The notes under the pieces are model-generated. The model was not told the origin of the DNA and did not search any database. It saw nothing but the letters and a program-made list of their open reading frames with translations. The position numbers and the translations under genes are program-made. A stretch of DNA of 64,000 bases from Halichoerus grypus (Eukaryota > Chordata > Mammalia > Carnivora > Phocidae): assembly GCF_964656455.1 (NCBI RefSeq), contig NC_135719.1:130739444-130803443 (forward strand), written 5' to 3'. Position 1 is the stretch's first letter. Each line of letters opens with the position of its first letter. Shown here one piece after another: positions 1 to 14,400 of the stretch.

Positions 1-1911
1 GTATTCTGATTTAATTGGTGTGAGATGAAATCTAATCATTTAAAGCTCTCCAGCTGGGGCGCCTGGGTGGCTCAGTATAACCATCTGCCTTCGGCTCAGG
101 TCATGATCCCAGGGTCCTGGGATCCAGCCCCACATCGGGCTCCCTGCTCAGTGGGAAGCCTGCTTCTCCCTCTCCCGCTCCCCCTGCTTGTATTCCCTCT
201 CTCGCTGTGTCTCTCTCTGTCAAATAAATAAATAAAATCTTTAAAAAAAAAAAAAAGCTCTCCAGCTGATTCTAACCATGCAACCACACCAGATCAGATG
301 ATTTCTAAAGTTCCTTTCTGCTTCTGCATCTAGAATTCTAAAGTAAACCATAACTCAAAAGAACATATTAACAAATATTAACTATATCTTTTACAATAAA
401 TATATTTATAATTACATGTATTAATAAATAAAAAGAGAATACCTAGTGATAAATAAAAAAGTGAATGGCAATTACTTGCCTTTAGGTTCAAGGAATGCAA
501 AATAAGACAGTATTTCCCTTAAGAAGTTTATGGATTAATGGTGCAATAGACAAAGCAGTAACACAACTCAAAAGATAGAAGGTGTAACAGAAGTATGATA
601 TGGTGTTAAGAGAACACAGGAGAGAGGACTAAATTCAGCTTGAGGGACAAGGTATGGTCAGGGAAGCCTTCTTAATAGGTAATACTTGAGTTCTTTTGTG
701 CTTGGAAGATTAGCCAGGCTTTTCCATTCGGTTGCTTTTTTTGTTGGGGGGAATAAAGGGAGTTGCTAGAAGGAAGGTGAAAGGGCATTCTAAGTAGAAG
801 AATAGCATCAACCAAAAATCTGGAAAGCTGTAAATCGACTAGATTAATGCTTCTCTGACCTTACCTCTACCATCATACTATAATATGGACATTATGTAAT
901 GTGTCTCTTTTTTTAAAGTACCTAAGTTCTTTAAGAAAATAACCATTTCTCTTTCCTCTTTGTCCTCACGGTACAAGAATTTTAACACCCAGCACAGAAG
1001 TAGGTACAAAGATCTAACTTTGATCTAAATAGCAGCTGAAGCAGATAGTTGGAAGCATGGCAAGAAATAAACCTGAAGAGATCAAAAAAATAAGATCCAT
1101 AAAAAAAACAAAGATCCTATGAACCATGCTGAGGAGTTTTAGACCTTTTCCAACAGGCAATGAGAAGTCATTAAAAGATTTTAAGATTTTTAGAACAATA
1201 ACTATAAAATACAGAGTAACGAGTTAGGAAGCCTAAGATTAGAGTCAGGGAAATCAATTAAGAGGATAATATATAGTATTTATTTATACACACACACAGT
1301 ATATATAGTATATATACTATTGAGAGAATAATAATAGTATTTTAAGTGGGAAATTAGGAAAGCATGAAGTAAGGAAATGATGAGAAAGTCCGAGAAAAGA
1401 AAACTAGTTTCAAACATTAAGGAACTGCAAACATGTCAAAACTGCAGTCTGGAAAAAAGGAACTATTAAAAATTGGTAGGACTTCATGATACTTTGCATA
1501 TTAAAAATACATAAGCTTCATGAAACTGGATTCATGTCTGCCTTGTTCACTCCTAAATCTCCAGTCCCTTGCAAAGACTCTGATACACAGCCACATAGTA
1601 AATGCTTATTGAATGAATGCCAGATAACTTGGGAGGCTGAGGAGGCTGGATGGAGGGTGACAGAAAAGCATATTCAGAGGAATGATGAAAGATAAGCAGG
1701 GAAACAACAATTTAGTCTTAAATATATTAAATGTAAGCTAAGCTGTAAGGTATACAGGAGGAATTTACGACGACAGGATGTACAACATTGGAGAATAGTC
1801 TAAGAATTCGTAGAGATAAAGCCATGGGAAAGGGGAGGAGAACCACCCGAAGAATTCATACAGAAGAAGAAAAAAGAACCCCATCATGATCATAACTTAT
1901 TATTCTATTAC
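1..1911 (-). other. GTF2A1: GTF2A1 intron 6 (partial)
   Basis: This is AT-rich intron. It holds a young SINE (56-253) and, at about 1515-1620, a sequence like an L2/MIR 3' end (AAATGCTTATTGAATGAATG). I see no exon in it. Confidence 0.75.
56..253 (+). mobile_element. Carnivore tRNA-derived SINE
   Basis: Full length, with a perfect 14-bp target duplication AAAGCTCTCCAGCT (42-55 and 254-267). Confidence 0.95.
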
Positions 1912-2045
1912 CTGTTGTATAACAGGAGCTTGTACTCCACCAGGCTGCATTTGTGGTATAACTTGTTGTTGGAGAACCACTGACTGCTGAGGCTGAAAGA
2001 TATACTGGGCACCATTGGCTGCTCTGACTACTTGAAGAAGCTGGC
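1912..2045 (-). CDS. GTF2A1: GTF2A1 coding exon 6
   Basis: The exon has 134 nt, acceptor TTTAG and donor GTAATA. It encodes a Gln-rich segment beginning GQLLQVVRAANGAQYIFQPQ and ending APVIQQ in phase 0. The next exon (VLAPLP... in other mammals) is not present in positions 1-1911, so it lies off the window. Confidence 0.94.
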
Positions 2046-5000
2046 CTAAAGCAGAAAGTATGTATTACAAGTTACCATTTTAGCAGTGACCATCTCAAAA
2101 TAAATGAATTCATAATGAATGTCAAGCCACCAAAATCCCCTAGAAATGATCGAGCAAGAAGTCTAACAATTAAGGGCTGCCCTACACAACAAACATAATC
2201 CTCACCTTCTCTCAGTTCCCTCCATGTTCAAATACATTGCTTAAAATGTTTTTCCTTACTCATCATCCCTATAAAGCTCTTTTCCAATAAAGTTTTAACA
2301 GATATGAAAGTTGATTAGAAGTTTAAATTATCTTTACTAACATGTTAAGAGTCATGTAAGACCAGTAAGATCATATGTTTCAAAGGCTGTTTCTTTTGAA
2401 AGCTCTGAAGACATGAAAGTATAACAGTTCATTAATATCTTGAGCCAAAGCACCAGGATACTTAGCTTCAAAATGCTTAAAACAAAAGTTTGCTGAATTA
2501 TCATTGCCACATAATACTGAGTGTATGCCTGGCTTAAACACAGAGAAGTGAATCCCTCTCTTTGTTGTTTTAGATTAAACAGAATCTTCAATTAATTAAA
2601 AAGCAACAATTATATATTAATAAAATATGTAACAAGATAAACCTAGTTCTTTACAAATTTAGAATCTTATTAACAAAATAACGAAATTCTATAATTAAAT
2701 TAGAGAGAATAACTTAAAACCCATGTAAATAAATTCTTCCAACATTAATATGCCAAAAATCACAAGTAAATTTTGTCAGTCTATGCAGAGATATTATGTA
2801 AAACAGAATGCAATAAAATACTATAGGATTTAGTTTGATATCACAAATTCATTCAAGTAAGTTTAACTTATATGGCAGGTTAAATGTGTTTAACAAAAAT
2901 CTATGTAAAAAAATATTTCTATATAATCATACTTATTCAATAATAGGATTCTCATTCACAGATCAAAAGCTCAAGCGCAATTTTCATCTCCTCTACTGCA
3001 TCCTCAGCAGTAATTATTACTTAGTGTGCTACAGTACTCAGTCTTTTTTAATAACCTAAGTCAAATGGTACAAGAAATACTGATTTTGTCTTTCAAGGAG
3101 GCCAAAACGAAGACTAGATGGTACAATTTTCTGAGTCACACATATATAATGGTCCCGTTACTCCTCACCTGAATTTGTGAGTATCTGCTGCACAGGCGTC
3201 ACCCCTGCAGGGAGCGCCAAGGTAGCAGCTGTAGCGGCAGCGCTCTGAAGAAAACAAAGGAAAAACAATCAAAACCACGTATGTGCATAACAGTACCTCA
3301 ATTTATCTCTGGCACATTTTCATAGTATTTGAAGTTTATCGTTTAGTACATACTAAAATGAAAAGTTTTAGCAAGACTAAACCCCATTTTATAAAATGAT
3401 ACAATGAAGATCATCTAGCCTAAATGCCTTACTTAAGACTTCAAACAACGAAGCAGAATAATATAATTGGGGTGTTTCTTCCCCTGGAGAATGTGCTCCA
3501 AGGAAACCTCACACATACTGACAATGCCACACAATTATAAAATATCCATTCCATTATTTCTTTCCCTACTCTATATCCTTACTCCCAATTCCTTGTTGTC
3601 AATTACAGTTGACCCTTAAGCAATGCAGGGGCTAAGGGCACCAACTCTTCACACAAGTGAAAATCCACTTTGTGGTTCTCCAACAACAAACTTTTGACTT
3701 CCCAAAAACTAAATAGCCTACTGTTGACCAGAAGCCTTACCAATAACATAAATGGTCAATTAACACCTATTTTGTATGATATATATGTTATCTATTGTAT
3801 TCTACAATAAAGTAAGCTAGAGGAAAGAAAATATATACCTTATTTATCTAAAATAACCGTATTTATCGGAAAAATCTGCATATAAATGGACCCATACAGT
3901 TCAAACCCAAATTGTTCAAGGTCAACTGTAATATACTTGAAGCAAAATGTTAAGTATCTTCATTTTAGAATTCTTAGTATTTTTAATTTATACTAGAATC
4001 AACAGGGCTTTAAAGAAAACCTTGTATCAGAAGGCTGAGCAATTCTACGATGCCCTAAGATGACAATATTGGCACTATATGTAGGTGAAACATACATCAA
4101 TAATAGTTTTATTAACACAAAAAAATACCTAAAAATCTTAAAAGTCACCAACTTTAATTTCTACATTTTAAAATGGAGGTAGTATCTGACATTTAAGTCA
4201 AAAAAAAAAAAAAAAATACATGGGTGTACTCTGAATCTCTTTAAATCCAGGATAAATTTTTCATTTACTGCTTCTGGAGACTTCTCCTCTCCCCTTTCCT
4301 CCAAAAGAATTACACCACATTTTTACTGTTTTTTTAATTCTATACTCAAAGTAGTTCCATGCATCTCACTGTAACTATATATAGAGGTAATTTTTCTCCC
4401 TCATCCTTCAATCTTTTTAAAGGTACCAAGCCTTCACATACCAATCTAACATACACATTTTTAGAAACACCTCTATTTGGTAATCTCTGAGAAATAAATT
4501 TAACTGTGCTTTGAAGATGCTAATGCCAGAGAAGTCAACAATTCTTGGAAAATTATACGCAAGTAGGTTCATGACACTACTATCTAGTCTAGACTCCAAA
4601 TACAGTGTTCTAAGAAAACGTGCTTCTTGTTTCCATTTGATAGGCCTAACTAGTTTCTACATCTAAAGCCCCAAATTCCCACTATGTAACCAGAATCCAG
4701 CTATAGCCCCACCAGGTTCTTTTCATGAAATGCAGGTTCTGCATTTCATTTATTTTAAATAAATCTTGTCTGTATAGACAAATGAAAGGTAATTTAAGTC
4801 TAAGGAACACATTAACAACCACTTACTACTGAGAAATTCTATTCAGAAATATTAATATTCAGATTTTATAAGATTAATAGATCTCCCTCTACTGGCAAAG
4901 TGACACCTCTAGTTTCTACACAGCACACATGACACAATAACCACCTGCAAACCTCTGCACATTCAAGATGCTATCAATAAATATCTGTTGAGTGACATAC

Positions 5001-8000
5001 CATACACAAACCATCTTTTATCAATGCCTACTGAAAATTTCTTCTTGTATTTTATGAAACAGCCCTAATATGAATAATGCATTAGAGCAATTATTTCATA
5101 AAGAGAACCTGCAACACTGGTTTGATATAAGGTCCTGTTTTGTAGGTTCCCTGAAATAGCTTTCTCCCTAATACATTATCACTATCCTACATTCTTATTA
5201 AAGTACATAACTTTTCTTTTTTTTTTTTTTAAAGATTTTATTTATTTATTTGACAGAGAGAGACACAGCGAGAGAGGGAACACAAGCAGGGGGAGTGGGA
5301 GAGGGAGAAGCAGGCTTCCTGCTGAGCAGGGAGCCCAATGTGGGGCTCGATCCCAGAACCCTGGGATCATGACCTGAGCCGAAGGCAGACGCTTAACGAC
5401 TGAGCCACCCAGGCGCCCCAAAGTACATAACTTTTCAATGTTCATTTCCAAAGCATGCCTAGCTTTTAAAAAAATCAAAACTGGAATAAAATCTTGCCAT
5501 CTGCAATGACATGGATGGAGCTAAAGTGTATTACATTAAGTGAAATAAGTCAGTCAGAGAAAGACAAATACTGTGTGATCTCACTCATATGTGGAATTTA
5601 AAAAAGAAAAGGGATGAACATATGGGAAGGGGGAAAAGAAAGAGGAGGGAGGAAAAACAAGCCATAAGAGACTCTTAACAAAAGAGAACAAACAGGGTTG
5701 ATGGAGGGAGGTGAACAGGGAATGGGCTAAAGGGGGATGGGTATTAAGGAGGGCAATTGTTATGATGAGCAATGGGTAGTGTATGTAAGTGATTAATCAC
5801 TGAATTCTACTCCAGAAACCAATATAGCACTGTATGTTAACTACCTAAAATTTAAATTAAAAAAAGAAAACGGAAATCAATCAATCAATCAAATGGGTAT
5901 CTTTGAATCAGGAATAATAATTCAAACAAACAAAACCAAAAAACTTTTATTTGTAAAGAGCCTACAGTGACTGTACTTCAGAACATATAAAATACATGGG
6001 GCAAACACTGAAAACATCAACTAAAATACTAAAATACCCATAAATGCTAACACCTTTTATTGATAGATGTTTCTGACCTATGATCTGTTTAAATACATGC
6101 TCTTCAGAATCAAGGAGACATAACAAGTAAGAGATGGGCCACTAATTTTGCCCCAGTCTCTTTAAATACTATTTTAATTCAAAATTTTCTTTCAAAACTT
6201 AAAATTCTTAGAAATCAGATGGGCCTACTGCAAGTCATTCTACAAAATTTTCTGTTTTAAAAGGACAAAAGTCAGAGCGCCTGAGTGGCTCAGTGTTTTA
6301 AGTGGCCGATTCTTGATTTCGGCTCAGGTCATGATCTCAGGGTCCTGGGATCAAGCCCTGTGTCTGCCTTTGCACTCAGTGGGGGGCTTGCTCCCCCTCC
6401 CTCTGCCCCTCCACCTGCGTTGTGTCTGCGCATGCTCTCTCTTTCCTTCTCTGTTAGATGAATAAATAAATCTTAAAAAACGAAAGGACACAAGTTACTC
6501 CCTAGGAAACAGTCTCAATAGCATAAACTGCAATATAGATCCTACAGTGAGACTTTCATTTTTAAGAATGGAGGTTAGGAAATTTGGGGCCTTAGACTTG
6601 AAATGGAATTTTCTGAATGATAAAAACTCTTGTGATTCCATGATAGGCTGGAATTTTGTGATTTTTATGAAGAACTGATTCCAGCAACCTGAACTACAAG
6701 GACAAATAGATATCCTTGATTCTTTTGTGAATTTAAAAACTGTAATTTCTACTATCATGTAGAAATTTGTAATTCTGTCAAGCTATAAATTTGTAAGGCT
6801 GGTATATTTAAAAAGGAGTCATTTGTCTAGTACGTAAGCCCTGTTTCCTATCTGGCTTATCAATCACAGATGAGCTTTGAGGTTAACTACTCATTACTCA
6901 CCAAACAGAAGTGATTTTTTAAAATACTGCTTTTACAGGGCACCTCGGTGGCACAGTCGGTTAAGTGTTCAACTCTTGGTTTTGGCTCAGGTCATGATCT
7001 CAGAGTTGTGAGAGCAAGCCCCGCATCAGGCTCTGCCGTTCTGTGTGGAGTCGGCTGAAGACTCTCTTTCCCTCTCCACGCCGCCCCCACCCATCCCTCT
7101 CTAAAATAAATAAATCTTTGAAAAATATATATTTTTGCTTTTTCATTAAAAAAAAAGAACTATCTGAAAAAAAAAATCTCATTGCTAGCAGTAAGCGATT
7201 TTTTTAAAAGTGATTCTTGCCTTTAAATAAAGATTTGGATTAATTTAAGAATGTCAGAGGTGAGACTCCACTAACAGTCTATTTACTGTAAACAGAACAA
7301 AGAAAAGCCATTTATGAGAAAGTGCTGGAATAATTATTCTAATAAAACTTCATTTTAATGTCTTATTAAAAAAACTTTAAGTATATAGGTAAAGATTCTC
7401 TAAGAATCTGAAGTAGTTTTTCTAATTTTAGTTATATGGTACTGTATTTGATGGGAAATACTACATACCCTAAATGAAATTTGAAAATTTGAGGACTTAG
7501 GTTCAGTGAATATCCTTTAGAAATACCAAAAGACTAATGAATAATAAACTCAAATTGGTTAAAATATATTTTAAAGTAATAATGTACACATTGTAATAAA
7601 TCTTATTAAGCTATGCTATTGTTAAATCAGAGCAAAAATTTCTTTAAAGGTTTGGTCTTAAAAAGTTACCCTGAACTATCGAAACAGTTCATTTTCATTT
7701 TTAAAGTTTATAATTCTTAGCATTCCTGACCTCTAGTAATTAATGGGTCTTCTGAAACAACTATAATTGGCACATTATGTTTGGTAGGTCCCCTAAACCC
7801 ATTTTCCAAAAATAGCCTGGGATGAAAGAGCTCTCACAAAGCATCATTCTTTTGGTATTTCCAACAGAAAACTGCATAATTTTATGAATCTCTATGTCTA
7901 AATATCAAGTTAAACTTTAGATCTGCTGCTAAATCCAATAATTAGGAAACCAAATAAAACAGCCATTTTGTTCAAGTTTTGAATAAACTTCAGGTTGTTA

Positions 8001-8448
8001 ATACAGAACATACCTGGGCATAATCGCAATTTTGAGTTAGAATAAGTAGAGGCAAAATGCTATGTTCTGAGTCTTACCATGTTTGACGCATTCATATGTT
8101 GTATCAGCTTAGAATCAGGAACTATAACTTGTGGTGCAGCAGCTATTAAAAAAAAAAAAGTACAAGTGCAAACAAGGAACCATGAGGCTGTTTCATAATC
8201 CTAAGAATACTATACAATGCTGAAAACTTTTTTCCTGTTTTCTGCATTCAAATGCATTCACCTATTTAATACCTCAGACTGTTATCAATTTCTACGGCAA
8301 ATAACAGCTGTGATATACCCATCTTATACTAGACAACATCAACTAAAAAAAAGATTTGAATAACAACACCTAAGGATACAAAGGAATTTGGGAACATGAA
8401 GTAATGAGATACCTATGAAATACCTAATACCTATACATATATATATAC

Positions 8449-8479
<31 letters not shown>

Positions 8480-11400
8480 CACACACACACATATATATAT
8501 ACACACAGCTCTGTGCATTCTTAAACTGGAAATTTTCAAACACAACTTAATTGTCTTGCTAACTCAGTATTGTTTTGTTGATATACTACTACTGTTAGAA
8601 TGAGTTAGTAACCCATTAAGAATGAGCTCAAAAAAACTATTAACTAGTTGTCTTTAATCTACATAGCCCTCTTCTCCCATTTGACAGTTGCCAGAATCTT
8701 AAGTTACTTCCACCAACTTTTTAAAAAATATAAATCAGAAATAATGGCAATGTTAAAAAAAAAAAAATGAAAGAAAGAATGGCAATGTTACGTAAGTATA
8801 AAAGGAACTAAGTGTTTGATTCCGCAAATTTCAGAGAATAAACAGATAATCCCATTATCCTAACATTCTCTGAGTGAAGAAAATCAAATTTTAATTTATG
8901 ATGACCTAAAATCCTAGTGCCAGGCCTGAAGGCAATAGGAGGAACAGTCATCAAAACAGATCAAAAGGATAAAATTATTTGATGCAGGTATAGAATAAAA
9001 CCAAGTATTAAAAGTCTTATTTGGTATAAACAGTAAAACAATCCAAACAGACATTTCTACCATGCAATACTTACTATATATCACTATCAATTTTAAGTCT
9101 TATATATTCTCAGATACTCTCAAATGAGGCAAATGGGTAACTAAACCGTTACCTTAAAATAAAACTTTTCATTTATCTTCTTTCTCCTCTCCAGTAACAA
9201 GATTTACAAAACTCAAATGCTAGGTAAGTTTCATAACCGAATACGTCTGTGTCAAGACAGAAAATACTTATTACATGTAACAGACCAAGCTTCCTAGCCT
9301 TCTCAGGGCCCAAATTTTCCTTACCACTGAAAATGTTGGAAGAGCTACTTCACAAAGCCTTTTTTAAAGCTTCAATGAAACAAATCTATAAATTTACTTG
9401 CACAGTACAAAGCACTATGGACACACTCTATAAATACTTGGTTTTTCTTACCTTTAAACTAAGTAAATAAATTGTTATGTACATATACTCTTCACTTAAA
9501 AGAAATCTAATTCAGTCAATTTACATTTAAAGTATTAGGGAATTGAAATTTCAGACTGCCACACTTACAAAACTCCCCCAGTGTTTAAGATGTATTTATA
9601 AAAACCAAACTTAAATGTCTTTGAAGAAATAAATCAATTTCATAAAGAAAGTAGGTAACGATTTTACCACATAAAATAACAAAACCCTTAGTAAATAAAT
9701 CTTTATAGGTCTGATGTATTTTAGGATATCCACCATTATGTAGCCTTCTCAAAAAAAATATTAATACACTTATATCATCTTAGGCTCTCAATTAGTTAAC
9801 TACTTGTTTATCATTACTACAATACAGAATCCACGTTTTATACAAAATTTGTACGTAAATACACACAGACTACCCACTCAGTCAATAGAAAGGAAAAACC
9901 TACAGTATCTCTCTTCTTTGAAAATGACAAATTTCATTTCCAAGTTGTAAGCAGAAAAATATACCCAGTCTCACCTTGCTGTGATGCAGGAATAAGGACC
10001 TGCTGGGTCTGCGCTTGCTGAGGTACCGTCTGCTGTGGCTGAGTTTGCTGATGGTGGTGGTGGTGGTGATGTTGCTGCTGCTGGGGTTGATGCTGCTGCT
10101 GAACTTGCAATAAAAGCTGCTGCTCTTCCGAATGAAATCCATCTACTGCCCTAGACTGCATTAGTTTATTCTCCCACAACTAAGGCAAAGAAAAGTAAGG
10201 AACATTCTAAGTGAATGTTAGTGAAGATAACTCTGAACATGTGGACAAACCATATTTTACTAGTCTGTTTATAAAATTCTTTCATTTTCAAAACTGATAA
10301 AACCAATCTCTAATAAACCAATCTAATTCTTACCCAAGTATATACAGTAATGAAAATTAATTTTAAAGTATCAAATTTATTTTTTGCTATTTTAGAGTAA
10401 TGAAAAATTTTGTTTCTTTTTATATCTTCAAACTTTCTTCAGTAATTCCTTAGTAATTCCAGGCAGAATTTCATATAAGCAATTTTTTAATAATCAAAGA
10501 TTATCCTTTTTTAACATCAAATCAATTCTTAACTATTTTCATGGAAATCTCCCTTTAATGAAATATCTAATTTTTAAATTATACATGTAAAACATAAATT
10601 CATCTTTTCTTGATCTGAACAATGAGAAACGTTACAGAGGCAATCCTCAAGTTAGAAAAGCCTAAGTTTCCATCTGTCTGATCCTACGCAAGAAAAAAGA
10701 AACAGCAATGCCCAATGCTTTTAGAGGCACTCTCAACCCTCCACACCTTTTGAAATTCTCCCCTAACTTCCATCATGACAAGGAATAACAATCCTTTTCT
10801 GCTTTGCCACTTCTCTATTTTCTCCTCACCCTAGGACAGCTATTACAATGGGGAAAAGAAAAATCAGACATGGGCAAAAGACAGAAAATAAAATACTTAT
10901 GACTATTTCATACTTTTCCCTAACACATTTCCTCTCTACCAGACTTAGTGTTCAATCTGGAGAACCTCAACCCTTATAATAAATTGCCCAAGAAAGAAAC
11001 AAACCATTTTTTAGATATACAAATGAAATGTAATTCAGTTATTTTGGGGGCACCTGGGTGGCTCAGTCAGTTAAGCGTCCAACTCTTGATTTTGGCGTTA
11101 GGCTCTGCACAGTCTGTTTGTCCCTCCTCCCCCCCTCCCCGCCCCCACTCTTGAGCACACATGTACTCTCTCTCTCTCTCAAATGAAATATTTTAAAAAT
11201 AATAATAATTCAGTCATTTTGTACACAAGCACCTAGCACCTACACACATTTTGTTTTCTCCCCTAGGATATGCTCGTGGAATACTGCCTAACACACCTTA
11301 GACTTCTATCAGATCCTTCAAAAAGGATCCTTTTACCACACTCACAAGATCTTTATCATCTTCCAACACTTCCAACTGTTCTAGAAATTGTATATTTGTA

Positions 11401-14400
11401 GCTACATGCTAATAACATTTCCAGCATATCTCTAATGGCTTGCTAAAAAAGTAAACTAAAGGTCAATCTCCCAAAGCAACCATTCCCCTTAGCAAGCTAT
11501 TTAGATTTGCCTGAAGCCTATTCTTATAGAGAGAGTAACAATCTCTCTCTCACGGGTTGTTGTAAGGACTCAGTAACATATTTATGCAAAACGTTTATCA
11601 GAATCTAGCATAAACTCAGTGACCAATAAATGTTAGTTTTCATTATTACGGTTGTGGTGCTATTAATAGTGTAATAGAGCATTTCACCAAAAGTAAGAAA
11701 CACAGTCCTGGTTTGGCCACTATTCGGCTTTGTGGACAAATTATGTATCTTTCTTGGGCATTTTCCTCTTTATCTAAAAAGAGGACAGAGCGCCTGGGTG
11801 GCTCAGTTGTTAAGCATCTGCCTTCGGCTCAGACCATGATCCCAGGGTCCTGGGATCGAGTCCCACATTGGACTCCTTGCTCAGCGGGGAGTCCGGTTCT
11901 CCCTCTCCCTCTGCCCCTGCGTGTGTCCCCTCTCTCGCTGTGTCTCTCTCTGTCGAATAAATAAATAAAATCTTTGAAAATGAAAATAAAAATAAAAATA
12001 AAAAGAAGACAAATTGAATTACTTCTAAAATCACTTCCAGCTAAGAAATCTGTCTCTGAAAAATCTCAAATTAAAAACAGCTAGAGTTCCTCTTAGGGTA
12101 ACAAAGAATTATTTTCTGAGAGCTCAAGTTGTATCTGGTTCATCTCTGTAGAGTAGGCATCTAGCATAGCACACAGGACAAAACGGACACTTACACACTG
12201 AATAAAATACATTCCAACTAACATATTTCATACAAAGGTTCCTGAATAGTCTGCATTCACCCAAAACTTCTACACTTCTTTTGTGTGTTCTAAAACAAAA
12301 CAAAACCTGGCCTCTGGTAAACCAAAAATCAAGGTACCATTGTTTATATGCTTTAAGATACAGTTGTTTAAACCATGATTTTTAAAAAAAATTTTAAGAT
12401 TTTATTTATTTATTTGACAGAGACAGCGAGAGAGGGAACACAAGCAGGGGGAATGGGAGAGGGAGAAGCAGGCTTCCCGCTGAGCAGGGGAAAGCATTGT
12501 TCCAATCTATCCTTACTGGTATGGCCCTGGTTCAAGTCCTTTCCTCTCACCAGTACTACCATAAAGTGTAATGACTAAGCCACTGAGCTCCCCACATCAA
12601 GTCATAAATTCTACAAATAATTCCTGAGATCTCCTATGTACTAGACACTATTAGAGGCACTGAGAACAGACAGTGAACAAACCTGACAAAAATCCTCCTC
12701 CTCACAGGGTCTACATTCTAGTGAAAACTTGCTCTTCCAATCTATCCTCTATAAATCAGTGGTCCTCAAAATGTGGTGATCAGCATCACCTGAGAACTTG
12801 TTAGGCATACTAATTCTCAGGCCCCACGCCAGACCTACTGACTCAGCAACTCTGGGGATGGAGCCAAAAATCTGTTTTAATAACCTGTCCAGGTCACTTT
12901 AATGCACGCTATTAAAGTCTAAACCAATGCTTTTCAAAGTGCACACTGCAACCCATTAGTGGGTTGTTAAAAGTCAATTTAATTTTTTTTTATTTTTTGG
13001 TATATGTTATTGAATTAAAAAGAAAATGTCAGACTGTGCCTCTATCAGGTCAGACTCTCTGGGGCAGAGGTCCAAAAATCTGCATTTTAACTAGCACCCC
13101 AGAAAATCTTTCTCACGTAAAGATCAAGCTCCTTAATACAGAATTATGTTACTTCTCTGCTACTACAACTCGCATTCTACTTTCCTAACAGTGTCAAAGT
13201 ACTTGCAGTTCCCTGAATATACCATACATATCTCGTGTCTAAATCTTAGTAAACTATTCCGACTAGCAGTCTTCCCTCATGATTCCCTAAACAATGGAAA
13301 CGTCAAAGTCACACAGCCTCAAGAGAAATCACTCACTGCCTCCAAACCCTAGAAATATTTCTATCATACTTTTCACACTAAGTCTACCTTCTCTACTGAA
13401 GTATGAACTCCTTCAAGGCAGAGACTTATTCAGGAGCTAACAAAATGACTAAGAACTTATCAGACATTTAGTAATTTCAAAGAAGAAAAGGGAAAACAAA
13501 CTGTTGTTTTCTAGCATAATGTTTCTCTGTAAGGATGCTACTGACATTTTGGCCAGGACAATTCTTTACTGTACAGGGTAGTGCCACAGGAAGTGTACAG
13601 AAAAAACAACATTCCTGGCTGTAGCTGACTAAATGCCAAAGGTGCCCAATGTCATTAAGACAAGCAAACATGGCCCCACACATTTCCAACTGCTGGGGTT
13701 GGGTAGGCAGCAGAGGAAAAACGGGTGTTGGAGTAGTCTATTGAGAAGCCACATTTACTAAGTACCAAATACTATCCTAGGTAACGTGAAAAACACAAAT
13801 ATAGTACTGTACAAATACTTAGCATTAAACTCATAATATCAAATAATATAGAGTTCAAATCAGCTAAATGTTTTGTTTTAATCCAATTTCTTTTTTATGA
13901 TTTTAATTGTATTTATCAAAATACTGTTTTTTAAATATCAGCTATTTAAAATAATGCAATACTGTTTTCGGCAACAGTGATCATATTAATACTACTGACA
14001 ACAATCAAGAATACTGAACTGTTATGTATTTATTTATTTTGCTTAGGAAACAGAAGAATTCTCTTTATTTTTATAATACTATTTTCCCTCCAACACAGTA
14101 GCTATTATTTCTGGCAATCCTATTTCATCAATCTTTGCCAGGTCTCTGAAATTAGACATGGAGAAAACTCATTTTCTGTTCCCCAAATGGCTCTAATGTA
14201 CATCTATAGATCATATTAACTAGATTAATCCTGTATTGTATTCTTACTGTGCACTTTGCAAGTAACTTTACACATACAGACTCATTTTTACAAAATCCTA
14301 TAACACAGACATTGTTACTATCTCCTTTTTACAGAAAAAGAACCTGAAGAACAGTAAGTTAGATAATTTATCCAAGACCACCAACTAATAGCAGACAAAA

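Larger units (their letters stand above)
3245..8077 (-). other. GTF2A1: GTF2A1 intron 4
   Basis: The intron holds a TA-flanked DNA transposon fossil (3606-3928), three SINEs (5217-5419 minus, 6275-6481 plus, 6938-7125 plus) and an L1 3' end (5486-5875). The remainder is unremarkable AT-rich sequence. Confidence 0.8.

Noticed and set aside
25..231. Open frames ending PLPLPLLVFPLSLCLSLSNK, also at 5242, 11713, 57048, 57350 and 58913
   Set aside because: These are translations of carnivore SINE copies and share the same repeated peptide.
8339..8603. Overlapping frames rich in Ile/Tyr/His/Thr on both strands
   Set aside because: They read through the TA/CA microsatellite.
9900..10142. 80-codon frame in a second reading frame over GTF2A1 exon 3
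   Set aside because: It is a shadow of the true exon. The spliced frame with the His/Gln tract explains the openness.
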